Positions 35,182-44,772 are shown, counted from the first letter of the stretch. The stretch: DNA of 64,000 nt from Kiloniellaceae bacterium (GCA_021776115.1 JAJFGN010000058.1:16381-80380), one strand, 5' to 3'. Numbers and translations are program-made. The notes: generated by a model from the sequence alone, not told the origin.

Positions 35182-35700
35182 ATGGACATCCGACCAACAG
35201 TTACATCCGAAACGGCCGTGCGCGAATTAACCACAGAACCCCTGACAATTGAACGAATTGACCAAGCCTTTCCCCTGGTCCAGACCTCCTTGCCGCATAT
35301 CCTCCTGGACGACTGGCGCGGCTTTGCACGCGATAAGATTCGCGCGGGCGCCTCCGGTTCCGAAGGTATACAGAGCGTCATCGCGGAGCAAAATTATATC
35401 GCCGGCCTGAGCATATACCGCATTGAGACGGTCCTTTTCCACGGCCCAGCCCTGATTGCGGACCATTTCATGGCCCTCGACCTCTTCGACCGCCCGGCCG
35501 TGGCCCACGCCTTGGCGGAATTTCTGGAGGATCTGGGGCGCCAGCGTGGCTGTACCGCCTTGCACACCAATATCCCCGAGAGCGGTGTTCGCTGGCAGGG
35601 GTCAGACGACTGCTTGGCCTCGATCCTGCGCGAACGCGGCCACACCGTCGAATCGCTGCTTCTGTGCAAGACGCTCGGCAACGCACCCGTGCGCAGCTAG
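35182..35700 (+). CDS. Small GNAT-like protein
   Basis: 172 residues from ATG at 35182, just after the FNR-type box; an open frame extends upstream across that box to 34918 but lacks support. The second half has the GNAT-like pattern ALAEFLEDLGRQRGCTALHTNIPE and GHTVESLLLCKTL. The acetyl-CoA pyrophosphate loop is not obvious, so the assignment is tentative. It ends overlapping the stop of the histidine kinase by 4 bases (convergent). Confidence 0.5.
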   Translation: MDIRPTVTSETAVRELTTEPLTIERIDQAFPLVQTSLPHILLDDWRGFARDKIRAGASGSEGIQSVIAEQNYIAGLSIYRIETVLFHGPALIADHFMALDLFDRPAVAHALAEFLEDLGRQRGCTALHTNIPESGVRWQGSDDCLASILRERGHTVESLLLCKTLGNAPVRS

Positions 35701-37100
35701 CGGTCGGTTCCGGGGTTCGGTAAGACCAGCTTGAAGCGTGTCCCCTCGGCGGTCGAGCTCTCCAAACGCAAATCGCCCCCATGCGCCCGCATTAACTCGC
35801 GAGCGATCGCCAGGCCCAGCCCGGTCCCGCCGGGCCGCGCCGAGCCGGCGAAGGGCACGAACAGGTTCTCCCGCGCCCGTGGCGGCAGGCCGGAGCCGTT
35901 GTCGGTAACATAGATCACGGTCTGATCCCCGTCGCGTTCAGCGGTGACATCGACCCGCGCCGCGCCGGCGTGGATCGAATTTTGGCTCAGGTTGCTCAGG
36001 ACTCGGTGAAGCTGCTCCTTGTCGGCCTCAATCTCGAAGGCGCCGTCGAACAGACAGCGAAGCGCGGGCGTCCCGTTGATTTTCTCCGGCAGGTTCTGGC
36101 CGACGTCGGCGACCAGCTCAGCCAGGTCGAAACGGCGCGGCTCTATCCTCGGCGCGCCCTGGCGGGTGAAATCGAGCGTTTGAGCGCACAGATTGACGGC
36201 CCGGTCGATGGCGCCCATCAGGGTCGGCGTCACGCGTTGCACCTCCGGGTCCCCGCTCGCCGCCAGGCGGTCGGAGACCAAACGCGCCGTGGCCAGAATG
36301 TTTCGCAAATCGTGATTGATCTTGGTGACGGCGGTTCCCAGCGCGGCCAGATGCGCGCGCTGTTGCAGGGCATCGCGCAAGCCATGCTGCATGCTTGCCA
36401 GCTCGCGCCGGGCAACCCCGATCTCGTCGGTGCGCGCGGTCGGCAAAGCTATTCGCGACGCATCCTCGGGGTCCTCGCGAAAGCGCGCCATGTTCTCCGT
36501 CAGGCGGCGCAGGGGCCTCACCATGAGCAGATGCAGGCTGAGATACACCAGCGCGGCCGTGAATAGCGAAATACCGAACGAAAGACCCAGAATACGGTTG
36601 CCGTAACCGATCATCAGGGTCCGGAGTTCGGCTTCGTCGAGCACGATCTCAACCAGAATATTCGGATCGTTTGGCGAGGGCCCGACCACGCGCAAAATCC
36701 GGCCGCCGTCGCCCAGCAAGGTTCTCACGGCGCTGCCGATCAGGGCAAAGAAGTTGGTGTCCCGCAGATCGAAGCTGGTGTCGAGCCGGTCGGGCTCGGC
36801 CGACATGAGCATGAGCTTTCCAGCGTTCGGCTTGGTCAGAGCAACCATGTAAGCGCCGACGTGGGTCAGCAGCTCGCGTTCCAGCTCCTCGCTGACCATG
36901 TTGTCCGGGGTCGCCTCGAGCGCCAGGATAGCCAGGTGCGCGTCGCCCAGGCGCTCCTGCAGGTAAGTCAGACGAAACCGGCCGATGGAGGGCGCGAAAA
37001 TCAGCACCTCGGCCAGCATCACGAACGCGATCGTCAGAAGCAGAAGCTTTGCCGACAGGCTCTTGGCCAGCGGCGGTAGTCGCAGCTTGGTCACCGTCAT
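35697..37100 (-). CDS. Membrane sensor histidine kinase (orphan)
   Basis: 467 residues from ATG at 37100 (MTVTKLRLPPLA); upstream in-frame codons lack conservation. Two membrane helices (about residues 16-36 and 173-193) flank a periplasmic sensor domain of ~135 residues; then a HAMP-like linker, the H-box TKINHDLRNILATARLV with the phospho-His in NHDLRN, N-box LSNLSQNSIHAGA, G1 VTDNGSGLPP and G2 GGTGLGLAIARELM. The H-box is the less common HDLRN type. No response regulator is adjacent. Confidence 0.9.
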   Translation of the reverse strand: MTVTKLRLPPLAKSLSAKLLLLTIAFVMLAEVLIFAPSIGRFRLTYLQERLGDAHLAILALEATPDNMVSEELERELLTHVGAYMVALTKPNAGKLMLMSAEPDRLDTSFDLRDTNFFALIGSAVRTLLGDGGRILRVVGPSPNDPNILVEIVLDEAELRTLMIGYGNRILGLSFGISLFTAALVYLSLHLLMVRPLRRLTENMARFREDPEDASRIALPTARTDEIGVARRELASMQHGLRDALQQRAHLAALGTAVTKINHDLRNILATARLVSDRLAASGDPEVQRVTPTLMGAIDRAVNLCAQTLDFTRQGAPRIEPRRFDLAELVADVGQNLPEKINGTPALRCLFDGAFEIEADKEQLHRVLSNLSQNSIHAGAARVDVTAERDGDQTVIYVTDNGSGLPPRARENLFVPFAGSARPGGTGLGLAIARELMRAHGGDLRLESSTAEGTRFKLVLPNPGTDR

Positions 37101-37328
37101 AGTATGATTATACCATGAAGTGGCCGCGCAGGTACGGCTAAGGCGCAAACAACCCGCGCCGCGACGTTTTTCGGTGTGCGGGCCAAGGCCCAACGACGGA
37201 GAGCGTCCGGCCCGGGTCCAGTGGGATCGAAAGAAGTGGCGCGCCGCTACCGACCAAGGGAGAGGGAGGGTTCGGAAGGCAGCGGACGCGCCGGCACCTC
37301 AGCAATCGAAGGCCAACTTCGCTTGAAC

Positions 37329-37622
37329 CTAGTTGGTCGTCGCCTTGCAGGGGTTGCAGGGGTTGCACTTGGCCGCCGCGCAGGGGTTGCACGGATTGCA
37401 CTTCTTGGCCGCCGCGCAAGGGTTGCAGGGATTGCACTTCTTGGCCGCCGCACAGGGGTTGCAGGGATTGCATTTGGCCGCCGCACAGGGATTACACTTC
37501 TTTGCGTCGCTCGCGGCGATCTGCACCGGGGTGTCGGCCGCTTTCGCGCTGGCGCCCGGAAGGGTGGCAGCGCCCGTCGCCAAGGTTGCGACGCTCAGTG
37601 CTAGAATTGTCTTCTTAATCAT
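37329..37622 (-). CDS. Secreted cysteine-rich CNPC-repeat protein
   Basis: 97 residues; ATG at 37622 with GGAGG upstream. A signal peptide (cleavage near ASAKAAD) is followed by an 11-12-residue repeat: CNPC first, then CNPCNPCAAAKK with variants, giving 14 cysteines. The proline-spaced CxxC clusters suggest heavy-metal or heme-like chelation, or extracellular disulfide crosslinks; no enzyme motif. The corresponding DNA is internally repetitive (near 36-base period), which could expand or contract by slippage. Confidence 0.85.
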   Translation of the reverse strand: MIKKTILALSVATLATGAATLPGASAKAADTPVQIAASDAKKCNPCAAAKCNPCNPCAAAKKCNPCNPCAAAKKCNPCNPCAAAKCNPCNPCKATTN

Positions 37623-37917
37623 AATTCGCCTCCTAGAGTGATGCCTCGCCGGCAGGTTCGCCGGCCGCGCGCACCGGGCCTTGGTACATGGGCGTCGCTG
37701 CAAACCTGTCGGCAGCGACATACCCATTCCGGAAAAGCGCGCCCCAAGATAATGGCGATTCGGGTCAGACTTCTCGACTCACGTCTGAGCGTTTTGGTTC
37801 ACAAGTCCGTGAAAGTTATCACGAATTTCTCACCGCGGCGGATCGTGGGACGGCTCTTGGCGTGCCTGGCCCGGTATGAAAAGGGCTTGGAAAAACGAGG
37901 CAGGATCCGACGCACGA

Positions 37918-39342
37918 TCAGCCCAGACGGGCGAGCAAGCGAACCAGCCATTTGGTGCGCTCGCTAAATAGCTTAGGCACGTAGAAGCTGCCCGCCGCGC
38001 GCTTGTTGGCTTCGCCCAGAGTCGGGTAGGGCGCGATCATTTCGGCCAGGGCCGAGACCTTGGCGCCTTGAGACATCGCCAGCACCCAGGGTTGAATCAA
38101 CTCCCCCGCCTGCTCCCCGACGATGGAAGCGCCCAAAATCTTGCCGTTCGGCGCGGTGACCGCCTTAACCAGGCCACTGGTTTTCCGCTCCGCCTGGGCC
38201 CGGTCGTTTTCCGCGAAAGGCCAGCGCAGGATACGGATATCGCCATGCGCCTCGCGCGCGGCTTCCTCGGTCATCCCGACCTGGGCAAGCTCGGGCGCGG
38301 TGTAGGTGACCCAGGGCATGGACCGGGTATCGACCTTCGCCGGCCAACGGAACAAGGCGTTCTTAATGACGACCCCGGCGTGGTATCCGGCCATGTGGGT
38401 GAACTGCGGGCCCCCGGCCACATCGCCTGCCGCAAAAACGCGCCGGTTCGTGGTGCGCAAGCGGCCGTCGACCTTTACGCCGCGCCGATCGAAAGCGATG
38501 CCCGCCGCCTCAAGGCCCAAACCCTCGAGGCTTGGCGTTCGGCCGGCTGCGAGCAGCAAGGTGGAGCCGGTAATCCGGTCCTCCTGGCCGTCGCGCTCGA
38601 TCCTGACGCCGACACCGCCGTCCGTGCGCTCGACCCCGACGACCTTGGCGCCTTCGTAGAGATGGATACCGTCGGCGCGCAATTTGTTGCGCAGGACCGA
38701 GACCAGCTCCGGATCATCCTTGGGCAAAATAGCGGCCATCTCGACGATGCTGACCTTGGCGCCGAGGAGCCGAAACGCCTGGCCGAGTTCGCAGCCGATC
38801 GGCCCGCCTCCGATGACGATCAGATGATCCGGCCGCTCGGTCAGATCGAAAACCGTTTCGTTGGTCAGGAACTCGACGCCGTCGAGCCCGGGGATCGGCG
38901 GAACCAGGGGCCGGGATCCGGTCGCCACCACGAAGCGCCGGGCCCGGATGCGGGTGCCGCCCGCCTCGACCTCGCGTACGTTAACGAAGCGTCCGGCGGT
39001 TTTGAGAACGGTAACCCCAAGGCCCTCGAAGCGCTCCTCCGAATCCATCGGGGCGATCGAGCCGATTACACCCTGCACGTGATCGTGGACCGCCTGGAAA
39101 TCGATGCGCGGCGGGTCGAAATGAACCCCTAGGGCCTCGGCGCGGAGGTGCCCGGTGGCGGCCTTGGCGGCAACCAGCAGGGCCTTCGAGGGAATACAGC
39201 CATAATTCAGGCAGTCGCCGCCCATCGCGGCCTTTTCGATCAAGACCGTATCGGCCCCCATTTGCGACGCGCCCGCCGCGATGGACAGGCCGGCGGAGCC
39301 GGCGCCGAGAACGCAGATGTCCGGCGTTAGGATATCATTCAT
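37918..39342 (-). CDS. FAD/NAD(P) disulfide oxidoreductase, mercuric-reductase/dihydrolipoamide-dehydrogenase-like
   Basis: 474 residues. FAD loop VLGAGSAGLSIAAG at the N terminus, redox-active disulfide GGDCLNYGCIPSK (about 42-54), NAD(P) loop VIGGGPIGCELGQA near 178, and FAAGDVAGGPQFTHMAGYHAG. The C-terminal dimer domain has PYPTLGEANKRAAGSFY, the motif of the MerA-like group that pairs with TVP38 proteins. It lacks the N-terminal heavy-metal-binding and C-terminal CC pairs of true MerA, so it is not mercuric reductase proper. A TVP38/TMEM64 gene lies next upstream on the same strand. Confidence 0.87.
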   Translation of the reverse strand: MNDILTPDICVLGAGSAGLSIAAGASQMGADTVLIEKAAMGGDCLNYGCIPSKALLVAAKAATGHLRAEALGVHFDPPRIDFQAVHDHVQGVIGSIAPMDSEERFEGLGVTVLKTAGRFVNVREVEAGGTRIRARRFVVATGSRPLVPPIPGLDGVEFLTNETVFDLTERPDHLIVIGGGPIGCELGQAFRLLGAKVSIVEMAAILPKDDPELVSVLRNKLRADGIHLYEGAKVVGVERTDGGVGVRIERDGQEDRITGSTLLLAAGRTPSLEGLGLEAAGIAFDRRGVKVDGRLRTTNRRVFAAGDVAGGPQFTHMAGYHAGVVIKNALFRWPAKVDTRSMPWVTYTAPELAQVGMTEEAAREAHGDIRILRWPFAENDRAQAERKTSGLVKAVTAPNGKILGASIVGEQAGELIQPWVLAMSQGAKVSALAEMIAPYPTLGEANKRAAGSFYVPKLFSERTKWLVRLLARLG

Positions 39343-39434
39343 ACCGGCCTGCCCCTTCCCCAGCCCCTAGCGCCCTGGTAACGCACGTCCCGGCGGCGCA
39401 CGCCCTGGACCCAATTGCAAGACCGCGCCGCGCC

Positions 39435-40184
39435 TCAACCCGATCCGGCCTGGCGCGCCCTGATTTTCTTATAGACCACGGGCAGCAGTGCCAAGATAGC
39501 AATGCCGAGGATTGGAATCAGGATCTCCGGTGTGAAGATGATCCGCAGGTCCGGCGTATCACCGGCGTCCAGGATCGCCCCCAGTCCGTTACCGAGGCTC
39601 GCGTAGACGAAGGTGCCGGGGATGATGCCGAAAAAGGTCCCGATCACGTAAACGCGCAGCGAAATACCCAGGAACGCCGGCACCAGATTGACCAGCCAGA
39701 ACGGGAACAGCGGTATCAAGCGCAGCACCAGGAGGTAATTCAGGGCATTTTCCCGGAAGCCTTCCTCCATGCGGCGCAGGGCTGGGCCGGCCTTGGCGCG
39801 CAGCACATCGCCCAAGGCCGTGCGCGCCGCCAGGAACAGGCCTGTCGCCCCCAGCGTGGCCCCGATCACGACGCAAACCGCCGCCGGCACGGTCCCAAAT
39901 AGAAATCCGGCGGTCACGGTCAGCAAGGCGCCCCCGGGAATCGAGAAGGCCACGACCAAGGCGTAGATCGCGACGAACGCCAAGCCAGCGAGCAAAGGAC
40001 TGTCTTCGACCTGGTCCGCCAGCCAATCGCGATGCTCGCGCAGGGCGTCGAGCCCAACAAAGCGGTCCAAGCCGAGGGCGAAGAACAGCGCCAAGCCCAC
40101 ACCCAGGATCGCCAGGGGCGCTAATCGGTAGAGCAAGCGCCCCTTCTTGGCGGTTCTGCCGGCGGAACCGGTCATCGCATTCAC
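39435..40184 (-). CDS. TVP38/TMEM64-family membrane protein
   Basis: 249 residues with about six membrane helices. The conserved SNARE-associated (DedA-like) block is present: FSIPGGALLTVTAGFLFGTVPA, then the re-entrant NYLLVLRLIPLFPFWLVNLVPAF and FFGIIPGTFVYASLGNG, with the F/P-x-W pattern. The start is a GTG at 40184, or an ATG at 40175. It is often paired with a MerA-like flavoprotein, as it is here. Proposed roles include metal ion or lipid handling; not settled. Confidence 0.88.
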   Translation of the reverse strand: MNAMTGSAGRTAKKGRLLYRLAPLAILGVGLALFFALGLDRFVGLDALREHRDWLADQVEDSPLLAGLAFVAIYALVVAFSIPGGALLTVTAGFLFGTVPAAVCVVIGATLGATGLFLAARTALGDVLRAKAGPALRRMEEGFRENALNYLLVLRLIPLFPFWLVNLVPAFLGISLRVYVIGTFFGIIPGTFVYASLGNGLGAILDAGDTPDLRIIFTPEILIPILGIAILALLPVVYKKIRARQAGSG

Positions 40185-40387
40185 TCGTCCTTCCCCACGG
40201 TTCGCGAAAAGCCGGCTCCCCAGGCTCTGGGCCCGCCTTTCTAGTATCGCAGCTTAGCACCGGCCAGTAACCTTGGTGTGAGGCCCCTACCCCGATTTTC
40301 CGCCCACCGCCACGGCGGGATCATCGCAAACGCCCGAGCGGCGGGCCAGTGCCGAGGTAAATGAGCGGTATATCAGGCCTGTCGCCG

Positions 40388-40416
40388 TTGACAGACTGGG
40401 CGGCGGCCCGTATACA
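40388..40416 (+). promoter_or_regulatory. Sigma-70 promoter for rpmH operon
   Basis: TTGACA (40388-40393), 17-base spacer, TATACA (40411-40416), about 41 bases before the rpmH start. Both hexamers are close to consensus, as expected for a ribosomal protein gene. Confidence 0.75.
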
Positions 40417-40457
40417 GCCAGCCGAATTCCAACCTAGCAGATACCGGAGAAACTGCC

Positions 40458-40592
40458 GTGAAGCGCACCTATCAACCAAGTGTGCTGGTCCGCAAGCGCC
40501 GCCACGGCTTTCGGGCCCGCATGGCGACCGTGGGCGGCCGCAACGTCATCGCGCGCCGGCGCGCCAAGGGTCGCAAACGCCTCTCCGCGTAA
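40458..40592 (+). CDS. rpmH: 50S ribosomal protein L34
   Basis: 44 residues: starts KRTYQPS after the initiator, with the family's [12 protein letters not shown] and [13 protein letters not shown]. It starts at a GTG, though L34 genes usually use ATG. First gene of the conserved rpmH-rnpA-yidD-yidC-engB-argB series. Confidence 0.97.
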   Translation: MKRTYQPSVLVRKRRHGFRARMATVGGRNVIARRRAKGRKRLSA

Positions 40593-40598
40593 GCCGTT

Positions 40599-41030
40599 GT
40601 GATGCCCAGCATCGGGCGGCTGAAGAAACGGTCCGACTTCCTCAAAGTGGCCGCGGCGCGCTCGAAATGGGTCACTCCAGGTCTGATTTTGCAAGCCCGC
40701 CAGCGGCCGGTGCCGGACAAGGCGGGTGAAGCCGGCCGGCCTTCATTCGGGCGGACAACTTACGACGAGGGCCCAGAAGTCCGGGTCGGGTTTACGGTCA
40801 GCCGAAAGGTCGGCAACGCGGTTCAGCGAAATCGGGCGCGGCGTAGGCTGCGGGCGGTGGCGCGGGCAGTCCTGCCGGCAGGCGGGCGGGCAGGTACCGA
40901 TTACGTCTTGATCGGACGCCGCACGACGCTGGAACGGCCGTACGAGGCGCTGAGTGAGGATTTGCGCGTAGCGCTTGAACGGCTCAGCGGTTCGGTGCGG
41001 ACGCGGCGGACCGCCCAGGCGGTAAAGTAG
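40599..41030 (+). CDS. rnpA: Ribonuclease P protein component
   Basis: Binds RNase P RNA for tRNA 5' maturation. 143 residues. Family motifs: RLKKRSDFLKV near the start, RVGFTVSRKVGNAVQRNRARRRLRAV with the RNR box, then GTDYVLIGR. A GTG at 40599 or ATG at 40602 starts it. Directly after rpmH, the universal order. Confidence 0.96.
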   Translation: MMPSIGRLKKRSDFLKVAAARSKWVTPGLILQARQRPVPDKAGEAGRPSFGRTTYDEGPEVRVGFTVSRKVGNAVQRNRARRRLRAVARAVLPAGGRAGTDYVLIGRRTTLERPYEALSEDLRVALERLSGSVRTRRTAQAVK

Positions 41031-41038
41031 AGGCGCGT

Positions 41039-41332
41039 ATGAAAGTCCTGGAGATCGTGGCGGTCGGCATCATCCGCGGCTATCAGTGGTTCATCCGGCC
41101 AATCCTGCCGATGAGCTGCCGCTACTGGCCAAGCTGTTCTCACTACGCAATCGAGGCCGTGCAGCGGCACGGTGTGCTGCGCGGCAGTGTGCTCGCGGTC
41201 TGGCGCGTGCTGCGCTGCAATCCTTGGGGCGGCTTCGGACTCGACCCGGTGCCGGAGCGTTTCTCTCTCAAATTGCGGATCCGCCACCCGGATGGCGGCA
41301 ATTGCACTGCGCCTCGCCACGACCATATTTAA
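41039..41332 (+). CDS. yidD: Membrane protein insertion efficiency factor YidD
   Basis: 97 residues. IIRGYQWFIRPILPMSCRYWPSCSHYAIEAV contains the conserved Cys pattern of YidD (CRYWPSCSHY), and CNPWGGFGLDPVP follows. It is normally encoded between rnpA and yidC and assists YidC-dependent insertion. Confidence 0.95.
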   Translation: MKVLEIVAVGIIRGYQWFIRPILPMSCRYWPSCSHYAIEAVQRHGVLRGSVLAVWRVLRCNPWGGFGLDPVPERFSLKLRIRHPDGGNCTAPRHDHI

Positions 41333-41368
41333 GCGACCGAGCACGTAGCCAGGATTCAAATACATCTC

Positions 41369-43138
41369 ATGGACCAAAAAAACCTAATCCTGGCGATCGT
41401 CCTCTCGGTCGCCATTTTATTCGGCTTTCAAATTTTTTTTGGCGAGCAGTACGTCGCCCCACCGCAAGGCGGCCCGGATGCACCGCTAAGCGCCGATGGC
41501 ACTGCGCCGCCTACCGCCGCACCGACGGCCGCCGCACCCGGCGGCGTCAGCGTGCCGACGGCGGGCGGAACGACCGCCATTCCCGCCGCGCCCGCCGAGC
41601 TGACCCGCGCGGAAGTCATTGGCAAAGGGGCCCGGGTTGCCATCGAGTCGCCAACCTTGCGCGGTTCCATATCGCTGCTCGGCGCGCGGGTCGACGATCT
41701 GGTCCTGACCAGATACCGCGAGACCATCGAGCCCGATAGCGATGAGATCGTCCTGTTGTCGCCGCAAGGCACGGACAAGCCGTATTTCGCGGATTTCGGT
41801 TGGACCGACGCAGGCAGCGGCGCGTCCCTGCCGAATGCGGAAACGCTTTGGCAGGCCGACGCCAGCGTCCTGTCCCCGGACCAACCTGTCACCCTGTCCT
41901 GGGACAACGGCGCCGGCCTGCGTTTCGAGACCCTTTACAAGATCGACGAGAACTACCTTTTCACGGTCACGCAGCGTGTATTCAACAGCTCCAGCTCAGC
42001 GATTACCTTGCTGCCATACGGCTTGGTATCGCGGACCGGCACGCCCGATATCCTGGGCTTCTATATTCTCCACGAAGGCTTGCTCGGGGTCTTCGACGAA
42101 ACCCTCACGGAAATCGATTACAGCGACCTGAGCGACGACGGCCCGGTCCAGAAGGAAACCACTGGCGGTTGGCTGGGCATCACCGATAAGTATTGGCTGG
42201 TCGCGCTGGTCCCCGATCAAAAGCGTCCGATTAGCGCGCGGTTCCTGCACGACGGCCGCAGCGGCGTAGACAAATACCAGACCGATTTCCTCTACCCCGG
42301 CGCCACCCTGCAGCCCGGCGCCGCGACCGAGGTCACCAGCAGCCTCTTCGCCGGCGCGAAGAAGGTCTTGCTTCTAGACGACTACGAGGCCGAGCAGGGT
42401 ATTGCGCGCTTCGACCTGGCGGTCGATTTCGGTTGGTTCTATTTCCTGACCAAGCCTTTGTTTTACGCCCTGCACTATCTCGCCGAAAAAATCGGCAACT
42501 TCGGCATCGCGATCCTAATCCTCACCGTTGGCATCAAGCTGTTGTTCTTCCCCTTGGCCAACAAGTCCTATGCCGCGATGGCGAAGATGCGCAAGCTGCA
42601 GCCTGAACAGGTTAAGCTGAAGGAACGATTCGGCGACGACAAGCAACGCATGAATCAGGAAATGATGGCGCTTTACAAAAAGGAAGGCGCCAATCCGCTC
42701 GCGGGATGTTTGCCGGTCGTGGTTCAAATTCCGGTGTTTTTCGCACTCTATAAGGTGATGTTCGTCACCATCGAAATGCGCCACGCGCCGTTCTTCGGCT
42801 GGATTCAGGATCTCTCGGCCTCAGACCCAACCTCAATTTTGAACGCCTTCGGACTCATGCCTTGGGGTGTGCCGGCGCTGGGCGCGCTGGAGCCGCTTAA
42901 TTTGGGTGTGTGGCCGATTGCCATGGGAATCACCATGTTCCTGCAACAGCGGCTGAACCCACAACCGCCGGATCCGGTTCAGGCCAAGATTTTCCTCTTC
43001 ATGCCGATCATCTTTACCTTTCTGCTGGCGCAGTTCCCGGCCGGGCTCGTGATCTACTGGACCTGGAACAACATGCTCTCGATCGCGCAGCAGTACGTGA
43101 TCATGCGGCGCCACGGTGTGCGCATAGGCCGGACGTGA
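41369..43138 (+). CDS. yidC: Membrane insertase YidC
   Basis: 589-residue five-TM insertase. N-terminal anchor helix (LILAIVLSVAILFGFQIFF), an Ala/Pro-rich linker, a large periplasmic beta-sandwich (about residues 90-340), then the conserved core: FYFLTKPLFYALHYL, ILILTVGIKLLFFPLANKSY, the cytoplasmic hairpin AAMAKMRKLQPEQVKLKERFGDDKQRM, and GCLPVVVQIPVFFALYKV, AQFPAGLVIYWTWNNMLSIAQQYVI. Inserts and folds inner-membrane proteins. Overlaps engB by 4 bases. Confidence 0.97.
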   Translation: MDQKNLILAIVLSVAILFGFQIFFGEQYVAPPQGGPDAPLSADGTAPPTAAPTAAAPGGVSVPTAGGTTAIPAAPAELTRAEVIGKGARVAIESPTLRGSISLLGARVDDLVLTRYRETIEPDSDEIVLLSPQGTDKPYFADFGWTDAGSGASLPNAETLWQADASVLSPDQPVTLSWDNGAGLRFETLYKIDENYLFTVTQRVFNSSSSAITLLPYGLVSRTGTPDILGFYILHEGLLGVFDETLTEIDYSDLSDDGPVQKETTGGWLGITDKYWLVALVPDQKRPISARFLHDGRSGVDKYQTDFLYPGATLQPGAATEVTSSLFAGAKKVLLLDDYEAEQGIARFDLAVDFGWFYFLTKPLFYALHYLAEKIGNFGIAILILTVGIKLLFFPLANKSYAAMAKMRKLQPEQVKLKERFGDDKQRMNQEMMALYKKEGANPLAGCLPVVVQIPVFFALYKVMFVTIEMRHAPFFGWIQDLSASDPTSILNAFGLMPWGVPALGALEPLNLGVWPIAMGITMFLQQRLNPQPPDPVQAKIFLFMPIIFTFLLAQFPAGLVIYWTWNNMLSIAQQYVIMRRHGVRIGRT

Positions 43139-43854
43139 GCGGAGAAGGCGGAACCGCCGGCACGCAGCAGGGCGCGCTTCAAGCTCAACAGAGCCACGAC
43201 GACCCCACGCCGGAGCAGATCGAGGCCGGCCGGTACCTCTTCGCGCAATCCTGCATCTTCCTCGGCGCGGCCGCCGACGAAAGCTGGATGCCGAGCACCA
43301 GCGTCGCCGAAGTCGCTTTTGCCGGCCGTTCCAATGTCGGCAAATCGAGCCTGGTCAACGCGCTGACCGGACGCAAGACCCTGGCGCGCACGTCGCACAC
43401 CCCGGGGCGCACGCGTCAGCTCAACTTCTTCGACCTGGGCGGCCGGCTGGTGCTGACCGACTTGCCCGGTTACGGCTATGCGCGGGCGGCGAAAACCGAC
43501 GTTCAGCGCTGGTCCGCGCTCACCGAGCGTTACCTGAAGGGCCGGCCGCAGCTGCGCCGCGTGCTGTTGCTGATCGACGCGCGCCACGGCCTGAAGGATA
43601 CCGACCGGCGTGTTATGTCGAGCCTGGACACCGCGGCGGTGTCCTATCAAATAATTTTCACCAAGGCCGACAAATTGACGGCCGGGGCCTTGGCCAAGAA
43701 TCTGGAGACGACGGAAGCGGAGTTGGCGACGCATGCCGCGGCCCACCCCAACATCGCGGTCACCAGCGCCGTCGCAGGCACCGGCATCGCGGAGCTGCGC
43801 GCCGCCTTGGCCGCGCTCGCCGAAGATGTGGCGGTTGCGCGCGAAGAACAGTAG
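43135..43854 (+). CDS. engB: Ribosome biogenesis GTPase EngB (YihA/YsxC)
   Basis: 239 residues from a GTG at 43135 that overlaps the yidC stop (GTGA). G1 GRSNVGKSSLVNAL, G3 DLPGYGYA, G4 TKADKL and the switch region SHTPGRTRQLNFF are intact. Acts late in large-subunit assembly. An open frame upstream runs inside yidC and is not used. Confidence 0.96.
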   Translation: MSGEGGTAGTQQGALQAQQSHDDPTPEQIEAGRYLFAQSCIFLGAAADESWMPSTSVAEVAFAGRSNVGKSSLVNALTGRKTLARTSHTPGRTRQLNFFDLGGRLVLTDLPGYGYARAAKTDVQRWSALTERYLKGRPQLRRVLLLIDARHGLKDTDRRVMSSLDTAAVSYQIIFTKADKLTAGALAKNLETTEAELATHAAAHPNIAVTSAVAGTGIAELRAALAALAEDVAVAREEQ

Positions 43855-43863
43855 ATTGTCGTC

Positions 43864-44772
43864 ATGAGTCAGAGAAACTTCACGGACACAAAGCATTGGC
43901 TGCGCACGGCGCGGACGCTCAGCGAAGCCTTGCCCTTCATGCGCCGCTATGCCGGGCAAACCTTCGTCATCAAGTATGGCGGCCATGCCATGGGCGACCC
44001 GGCATTGGCGGAAGTCTTCGCCAAGGACATCGTGCTGATGAAGCAGGTCGGAATCCATCCCGTGGTCGTGCACGGCGGCGGGCCGCAGATCGGGCAAATG
44101 CTGGAGCGCCTGAAAATACAAAGCGAGTTCGTCGACGGCCTGCGCGTGACCGATGCCGCGACCGTCGATATCGTCGAGATGGTGCTGTCGGGCAACATCA
44201 ACAAAGCCATCGTCAATGCCATAAATGCGGCGGGCGGCACCGCCATAGGACTATCGGGTAAAGACGGCGGTCTGATCCAGGCAACGCGCCTGCGCCGGAG
44301 CGTGCGCGACAGCGAATCCAATATCGAGAAAGTTCTCGACCTCGGCTTCGTCGGCGAACCGAAAACCATCAAACCGAAGATCCTGACCGCCTTGGAGCAA
44401 TCGGGCATGATTCCGGTGATCGCCCCCATCGGGGTCGGCGAAGCCGGCGAGACCTATAACATCAATGCCGACACGGTCGCGGGCGCGATCGCGGGCGCGA
44501 TCGGCGCGGCGCGGTTGCTGTTGCTGACCGATGTGATCGGGGTCTTGGACAAGGCGGGAGAACTGGTCACCGACCTAACCGTGGATAAAACCCGCGCGCT
44601 ATGCGCCGACGGGACGATCTCCGGCGGCATGATTCCCAAGGTGGAGACCTGCATCGCCGCGGTTCAAAGCGGGGTCGAGGCGGCGGTGATCTTGGACGGA
44701 CGAGTCCCGCATACCCTATTGCTGGAAATCTTCACCGACCGCGGCATCGGAACGCTCATCAAGCGGACTTAA
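43864..44772 (+). CDS. argB: Acetylglutamate kinase
   Basis: Phosphorylates N-acetylglutamate, the second step of arginine synthesis. 302 residues, with the amino-acid-kinase signatures [57 protein letters not shown] and [10 protein letters not shown]. The long N-terminal helix (about 20 residues before the kinase core) is the type that mediates hexamer formation and arginine feedback in inhibitable enzymes. ATG at 43864. Confidence 0.96.
   Translation: MSQRNFTDTKHWLRTARTLSEALPFMRRYAGQTFVIKYGGHAMGDPALAEVFAKDIVLMKQVGIHPVVVHGGGPQIGQMLERLKIQSEFVDGLRVTDAATVDIVEMVLSGNINKAIVNAINAAGGTAIGLSGKDGGLIQATRLRRSVRDSESNIEKVLDLGFVGEPKTIKPKILTALEQSGMIPVIAPIGVGEAGETYNINADTVAGAIAGAIGAARLLLLTDVIGVLDKAGELVTDLTVDKTRALCADGTISGGMIPKVETCIAAVQSGVEAAVILDGRVPHTLLLEIFTDRGIGTLIKRT

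Noticed and set aside
37340..37500. Regular ~36-base direct repeats resembling a CRISPR array
   Set aside because: They encode the CNPC protein in frame, with a signal peptide and ribosome-binding site, and no spacers of unique sequence.
38068..39132. Long open frame on + opposite the MerA-like gene
   Set aside because: Shadow of a GC-rich gene; composition follows the antisense codon pattern and no motifs are found.
37918..39342. Mercuric reductase in a mer operon
   Set aside because: No heavy-metal-associated domain or C-terminal Cys pair, and no merR, merT or merP nearby.
41086..41739. Frame overlapping yidD and yidC
   Set aside because: Out of frame with both; Arg-rich GC shadow.
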